NCBI GenBank assembly: GCA_023055355.1
Contig: JALJCS010000004.1
Location: 15,468,001-15,532,000 of the forward strand
DNA from: Agelaius tricolor
Taxonomy: Eukaryota; Chordata; Aves; Passeriformes; Icteridae
Reading direction: 5' to 3'
DNA length: 64,000 bases
How positions within the stretch are numbered: position 1 is the first letter of the stretch; each line of letters opens with the position of its first letter. This document shows positions 58,869 through 64,000 of the stretch, piece by piece. Position numbers and translations under genes: made by a program. The notes below the pieces were generated by a model. It did no database searches, was not told the DNA's origin, and worked only from the letters and a program-made list of their open reading frames with translations.

Positions 58869-59872
58869 GATCATACACTTTTAAAAACACTTTTTGAACA
58901 CTTTTAAACTTAAGAATTTACACTCAAATTGTGGTCTATTTATGTTGTCAAATGCAAAAAATAAAATCCAGCAGTGCTTTATGCAAGATAAAAATCACAG
59001 TAAAACGTTTATAGATAACTTCTGTCTGAAAAATTGCTATTATTTTTTCTTATTTGTTTTTATTCACACTTTTCAAGACTTGCAGATACAAATGAAGTTG
59101 ATTTGGACATGGTACGGAAGCATTGCTGGCCAATGTTTTCTGAATTCCATAGAATTGTATATTTCTGCACCTGTGTATTTTCAAATAACTGATTTCATCG
59201 GTATGAAAACAGGCACACTTGTGGTAAAAAAAGAAATAAAAAATGGTTTTTTTCTTTGTGTATAGAATCAATCTAAAAGAATTATTGCAATGGTGCATTA
59301 TGAATATAGTGTCCTAGTAATCCATAGAAAATATTTATGTTAAAATCACATGGGAATAGGACTTTGGATATCTAACATAAAGCAGTAGATAAAAAAATAC
59401 ACAGGAGAAAGCTTAAATATAGCTCAAGTGTACCCAAAAAAGGCACAATGGAGTCTCAGAGAAATGTGTGATTCTATATCCTAACAGACCAGCTAACTTA
59501 ACAATTTAATATTTTCACCTCTTTTCTTATATATCCTTATGGATGCGCATGGGAAATCATATCACAGAACTTATATCTAAGTAAATGCATTTTGAAGTAA
59601 AATGAAATAATTTGTGAAAGTGAGTCTTCTCATCAAATGTTAGAACTGTAACATATTAAAGGAAAGAAAAATTTCATTAATTTCCTTACAAGCAACTTGG
59701 GATGGGTCAAAATTTCCATTTCTACCACCTCTCCTAGTCATGTAAGGTAATACAGTTTTCCCTGCAAATTTGAGTGAACTCCTGTCTCTTTTGCCAAGCA
59801 GAGTTGTGAAACTGCCAAAGGCATAGCTACCAGCTCCAAAATAAGAGGTCCAGATTTTATCCTCTACCCTGT

Positions 59873-59918
59873 ATTTATAATATATAAATATTATAATTTA
59901 TAATATATAAATATTATA
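59873..59918. repeat. Two-copy 23-bp AT-only tandem repeat
   Basis: Two exact 23-bp copies (59873-59895 and 59896-59918), each starting ATTTATAATATATAAATA, containing only A and T. Each unit is nearly self-complementary (TTTATA..TATAAA). Confidence 0.9.
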
Positions 59919-59920
59919 AT

Positions 59921-59940
59921 GAATCTGTATTTACAGATTC
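59921..59940. repeat. Perfect 20-bp palindrome
   Basis: GAATCTGTA (59921-59929) and TACAGATTC (59932-59940) are exact reverse complements around TT. It lies two bases after the 23-bp tandem pair. Confidence 0.9.
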
Positions 59941-61440
59941 AGTGCCTGCAGCACACTGTTGTGATCTGTCCATGGGGTATGTGGACAAGGGTAAAACACT
60001 TTTGGGGCCCAGGTGAATTACTGGGTTATTCTGCAAACTCTTATCCTCTCCTGTAAATCCTACAATATTTGAAATTGTCTATCTCTGAAGAAATACTGCT
60101 TTTTGCTACATCACTATTAAGTACACAGGTGTTTGGCACCAAGGCCAAATCTGGATTGCTAAATAAGAGAGACCAGGGCCCACATCCTGGCTCCAGAGCC
60201 AAGTAGCAAAGTCTGGGTTGAGTACACACATCTCAGCTTTTCCTGTCTGCAGGTAAATCCCCTGAAACAGGACAGTCACACTAGAGTCTTCCCAATTGGA
60301 GTAGTTTCTGAAGTTAGCTATGCCCCAAATTAGATTTTGGAAAGCACAAGCTGGTCTCAGACAAAACAGAGCCAGGAAATGTCCTAATGAAAAAGCAGTT
60401 CAGGCAGGCAAGCAATGGGGAAAACTCACACTCTCTCTGTGTTAGTACTCACACCCTTCTTTTTGCCTTTGGGATCCTCAAAAGATCGTGAGGTCCTGGT
60501 ACAGGACTCACTCAAGGCTGGCCCTTGTGGAAAGGGCAGGATCTGTGAGTTTGTAATAAGTTGATTAAGAGTTGTTTGGACCTTAATCTGAATGATGACC
60601 TTGTTAGAAAGAAAAGCAAATTGTGCCTAATGAAATGCAGATATATAATGAAAGAGTGTAAAATATTTTCCAGTGGTAAAGCAGATTTGAATAAACTTCT
60701 AAACCTTGTATGTCAGTTCTAGAAGGAGTTATCTAGTCACCAGTTTGTGTTAGGAATATTTTCCTGGGTAAATCTGATAAAATAGGCCTCAGTTCTATTT
60801 CTTTAGCAGATCTATAACTTCAGATTTGTAGAAAATTTCATTAACATTAATGGGACTATTTGCGTTTTCAAAGTTATGAAGATGCTACCCAGTATCTTCA
60901 GTATATATCTCTCTCTGCTCTCAGCAGCTTTTGACATTATAAGTCGTACTTTAGTAGCAGGTGCTATACTATTTTAAACAGAGCTGGAAAATTAAACCCA
61001 CTCAGGATGCTCCCTTTCCCCCCTCCCTCTTTCAATAAAGGACTAAGAGAGATTATAAATTGGAATCACAGTTTAATGAAAATCACAATAATCACAGCAA
61101 TTGTAATAACAAAGAGTGTACAAAAGAGAGAAGGGAGTTTCATCCACCAAAGGGTATTCACCACTGAAAAAACAAGAGTTTTTGTGGCTTAACACCTGCA
61201 TCCATCCCCCTTCACACCTCTTCAGTCCAAGAAAGCAATGAGAGCTGCATCAAACAAACTTCCCTGGAAGCTAGATCATCCCTCTTGCCCACATGCTGTC
61301 ATCAGATGAATCCACTCTATTGGTTCAACTCTGTGCAGCTGCCTCCAGCACTGGTACCACTCGGCTCTGCTGGGTCTTGGGCTCCACACAGCTTGCTCCT
61401 GTGCCACTGCCACTCTCTCTTCTTTCTCTCAAGTGGCATC

Positions 61441-62060
61441 TCACAGAATCCACAGAACACTAGGTTGGAAGAGACCTTAAAGATCGAGTCAAACCTATGC
61501 CCTAACATGCCCTAACAACTAAACAATGTCACTTAGTGCCACATCCAGTGGTTTTTTAAACACATCCAGGGATGGTGACTCCACCACCTCCCTGGGAAGA
61601 TCATTTATCATCCTTTCTGTACAAAACATCTTCCTAATACCCAACCTATATTTCCCTTGGTGTAGCTTGAGACTGTGTCCTCTGATTCTGTCAGTTGCTG
61701 TCTGGAGAAAGAGACCAACTCCCACCTGGCTACAGCCACCTTTCAGGGAGTTGTAGAGAGTGATAAGGTCACCCCTGAGTCTCCTTTTCTCCAGGCTAAA
61801 CACCCCCAGCTCCCTCAGCCATTCCTCACAGGGTTTGTGTTCCAAGCCCCTCACCAGCCCCGTTGCTTCCTCTGGATGCACTCAACTGTCTCAAGGTCCT
61901 TCCCAAACTGAGGGCCCAGAACTGGACACAGCACTCAAGGTGTGCCCTCACCAGTGCCAGTAAAGGGAAGAATGACCTCCCTGCTCCTGCTGGCCACACT
62001 ATTCCTGACACAGGCCAGGATGCCCTTGGCCTTCTTGGCCACCAAGACTCACTGCTGCTG
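61441..62060 (-). mobile_element. CR1 LINE 3' fragment (minus strand)
   Basis: The 3' end at 61441 (TCACAGAATCCACAGAACAC, then 'AGGTTGGAAGAGACCTTAAA') is followed by the C-terminal region and thumb in the same order and close sequence as at 10.86-11.5 kb, so it is the same or a sister subfamily. It is cut off at about 62060 within 'TTCTTGGCCACC..ACTCACTGCTG', equivalent to about 11475. A 5'-truncated insertion of about 620 bp. It has a duplicated 'CATGCCCTAACA' step near 61495-61518. Confidence 0.92.
61519..61881 (-). pseudogene. CR1 ORF2 C-terminal domain remnant
   Basis: An open piece of 120 residues: '[20 protein letters not shown]', '[20 protein letters not shown]', '[19 protein letters not shown]', '[18 protein letters not shown]' and 'LDVALSDIV'. 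It runs almost to the 3' tail with no internal stop, so this domain is well preserved, though a few residues ('YWNH') are lost before NDLPREV. The overlapping minus-strand piece 62431-61826 contains thumb residues ('[20 protein letters not shown]') preceded by unrelated flanking sequence. Confidence 0.88.
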
Positions 62061-64000
62061 TCTTTCAACACGAATCCACAAAGGCCGTGGTTCAGAGGAA
62101 CAGGAAAAGGAATGGCCAGTGGTGGAGGGGGGCTAGGCCTGCCAGGGTGACCCAGTGCCTTTTCCTGCAGAGAGCCAGGCAAAAATGGCCAACTTTCCAT
62201 TTCCAGGCCTGGTTTTTTTTTCCCATAGAAATCTTTCTCCCCCAGCAGTGACATGTGTGGTACTGAATAGGCAGCACTAAAAGCTCCACCCCCCTGTCTC
62301 TGTACCCAGGACAGGTCTATATTTGCATTACAGTTCTTGACAGTGTATATCTGGATAGTCAATCTCATAAAAAGAAAAAGAATATTCTTGCATTGAGGCT
62401 TGTTAATTTGTATTCCATATTCAAGATACATGGGCCTTCTTTTTGATCAGGAACTTAGGATGTGATCTGAAGGTCATGAGCAAAACTTACAAAATATTAG
62501 ACCAGATAAGCAGTGAGTGCTGTAAAGATATTTCTGGAAGAGCAAAAAAACACAACATGCAACAGAGAATTTGTATGGGACAACATTCTGAGCAGGTCTA
62601 ATAAAATTAACCTTGCTTCAACAAGAGACATGCTATTGCCATGAACTGTTTCGTGAACATATATAAAGAAAAAGCATTTAGTATTGCTGTAGTTGTTTAA
62701 GTATAAATTGTGGAAAGCAAAGGCACTCTTTTTCACCCCAAAATTATCAGTTTATACAACATTGAATGGATTTTTACTCTTCTTCTCATTTTGCACTCAT
62801 TTGAAATCTTCCTTCAAATATTATGTAGTGTAGGTAATTCTTTTCCTCATCTTGAGGACTGCTTAACAGTTTGCGACATTAAAAATATCTCTAGGCACAT
62901 TTTTAGCCTGGTTTCCTGAGGAAACAAGGCTTAGGTAGTCATGCTGTCTGTGTGTCTGTGTTTCTCTCACTGGTGCCCTGGAGTGCCTTGGACAGTTTTA
63001 AAAAAATTTGACAGACATGGAGTTTTCAAAGATATTAAGCTCTTTCAACCAGCCTGTACAAAATATTGCCCTGAGGCCTCATTCAGTCTCCAGAGCTGTT
63101 TGTTTGATCCATCAGAGTTGAGTTGTTCTGTTTAGGCTCACCCAGCAGCCAAGAAATAGCAACTAGCCAGGCAGTAAGCTCACAGAGAGCTGCTGGTCAG
63201 TTGGCACAGCTGCATTTTCACAAAGCCACAGTGCGTGATACTTCTTGATGATTTTTGGTCAAGAAAAAATTGATAGGGACCTGACAGGTTGTGGGCAGAC
63301 TCATGCAGGAATATGGACATAGCTGCACAGAACTGTAAAGCACTGGGGTTTTAACCATTCTATTAAAAAAAAATACTAAGAAAGAAGACCAAAACCCCAA
63401 AGAAACACAATAAAAAAACCTCTAGAATTTTATTTGTCAAAAAACTACTGAAATGATGAAACAATACACAGGGTTCAAGACTCGCTACCATCCAAATATG
63501 TGCTTAACACATCTGTTACGAAGCACTCAGTGTCTGAAAGCTACAGAAACAGAGATGCACATCCAGAATGCATGTGAACATGCATGTGCATGTAGATATA
63601 TCTCTGCATACTTGCATACAAATGCACTAATCCTTGCACATTCATGAGCTGATGGACATAGTCCATATAAAAACCTTTAAATTCTGTGCCCTTGGTATTT
63701 CCACCACATTTTGGCCTCACAACACGTAGTTGCTACACTACTAGATGGTGGAGCACAGTATTTGGCCAGTAAGATTACGGTCAACTCGACAAATTTTAAT
63801 CAAGTTCACTGGTTCACTTTTTCTAAATGAAAATTCTGGATAAACTACGTCACTAGCAGTAATATTACATAATTACAATATGAGTTGCAACTAAGCTTCA
63901 CAAGGGCAATGGTATCACAGAAACTTTGTAGTAGTTCTAGAAAGCAGCTTTGTTTCAGAAAAAAGCCAGAAACTATTTCACAAATTTATTTTATTGCCAA
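62061..64000. other. GC-richer block, then unique AT-rich DNA
   Basis: 62061-62330 is GC-richer, with a 9-T run and GGGGGG tract. It may be the other half of the block at 60980-61440 into which the CR1 inserted. From 62330 to the end I see AT-rich DNA with no recognisable gene or transposon. A short alternating ATGCATGTGCATG stretch lies at 63568-63583. Confidence 0.5.

Larger units (their letters stand above)
58869..61440. other. Unique AT-rich DNA, then a GC-richer block
   Basis: 58869-60950 is unique AT-rich DNA with an AT tandem/palindrome cluster (59873-59940) and a weak candidate exon (59086-59192). From about 60980 to 61440 composition changes. On the minus strand this part has a short open frame ending in a hydrophobic stretch 'LFVITIAVIIVIFIKL' and stop (about 61070-61145) and a purine-rich run GGGAGGGGGGAAAGGGAG (61011-61028). 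This block may be an old retroelement piece, but I do not recognise it. Confidence 0.5.

Noticed and set aside
61826..62431. 201-residue minus-strand open frame
   Set aside because: Only its end is CR1 thumb sequence. The first two thirds come from unrelated flanking DNA joined by the truncation point.

Overview
The window looks like AT-rich, gene-poor nuclear DNA from a bird, most likely a songbird. The evidence is the repeat content. There are many fragments of CR1 LINEs, the dominant avian retrotransposon, which end in short ATTCTRTG-like repeats instead of poly(A). There are also two solo LTRs that resemble passerine endogenous retrovirus LTRs. I recognise no complete host gene, no tRNA or rRNA, no CRISPR array and no bacterial-type operon. 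The sequence fits a long intron or an intergenic desert.

Layout. 1-3.25 kb: unique AT-rich DNA plus a GC-richer block of unknown origin. 3.26-5.86 kb: a minus-strand CR1 with an internal deletion, split by a 626-bp solo LTR that has a clean 5-bp target duplication. 5.9-10.85 kb: mostly unique DNA. 10.86-13.92 kb: the most complete element, a minus-strand CR1 carrying endonuclease and reverse transcriptase (ORF2) with a few disabling lesions. 14.34-16.8 kb: two older CR1 fragments in opposite orientation, joined near their 5' ends. 17-41.9 kb: mostly unique AT-rich DNA with an old CR1 piece (24.15 kb), a very old one (29.0 kb), a songbird-type solo LTR (31.85-32.22 kb), AT-rich inverted repeats and a perfect (CTCCT)25 microsatellite. 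41.97-43.06 kb: a plus-strand CR1 with an open RT segment. 43.1-58.1 kb: unique AT-rich DNA, including a 90-nt open segment with good splice signals (52.23 kb), which is the best candidate host exon. 58.16-58.87 kb: plus-strand CR1 3' end. 61.44-62.06 kb: minus-strand CR1 3' end set inside a GC-richer block of unknown origin. The remainder is unique AT-rich DNA.

The coding-like content is retrotransposon ORF2 (endonuclease and RT), all of it broken. No genes here act together in a pathway. I looked for an undescribed system and did not find one. The best leads are the candidate exon at 52.23 kb, a perfect 16-bp hairpin at 23.52 kb, the LTR-in-CR1 nesting with a readable empty site, a frame break that two CR1 copies appear to share, and several unassigned GC-richer islands that may be old LTRs or conserved noncoding DNA. 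All comparisons were made by eye. Element ends are approximate unless a target duplication or terminal repeat fixes them.
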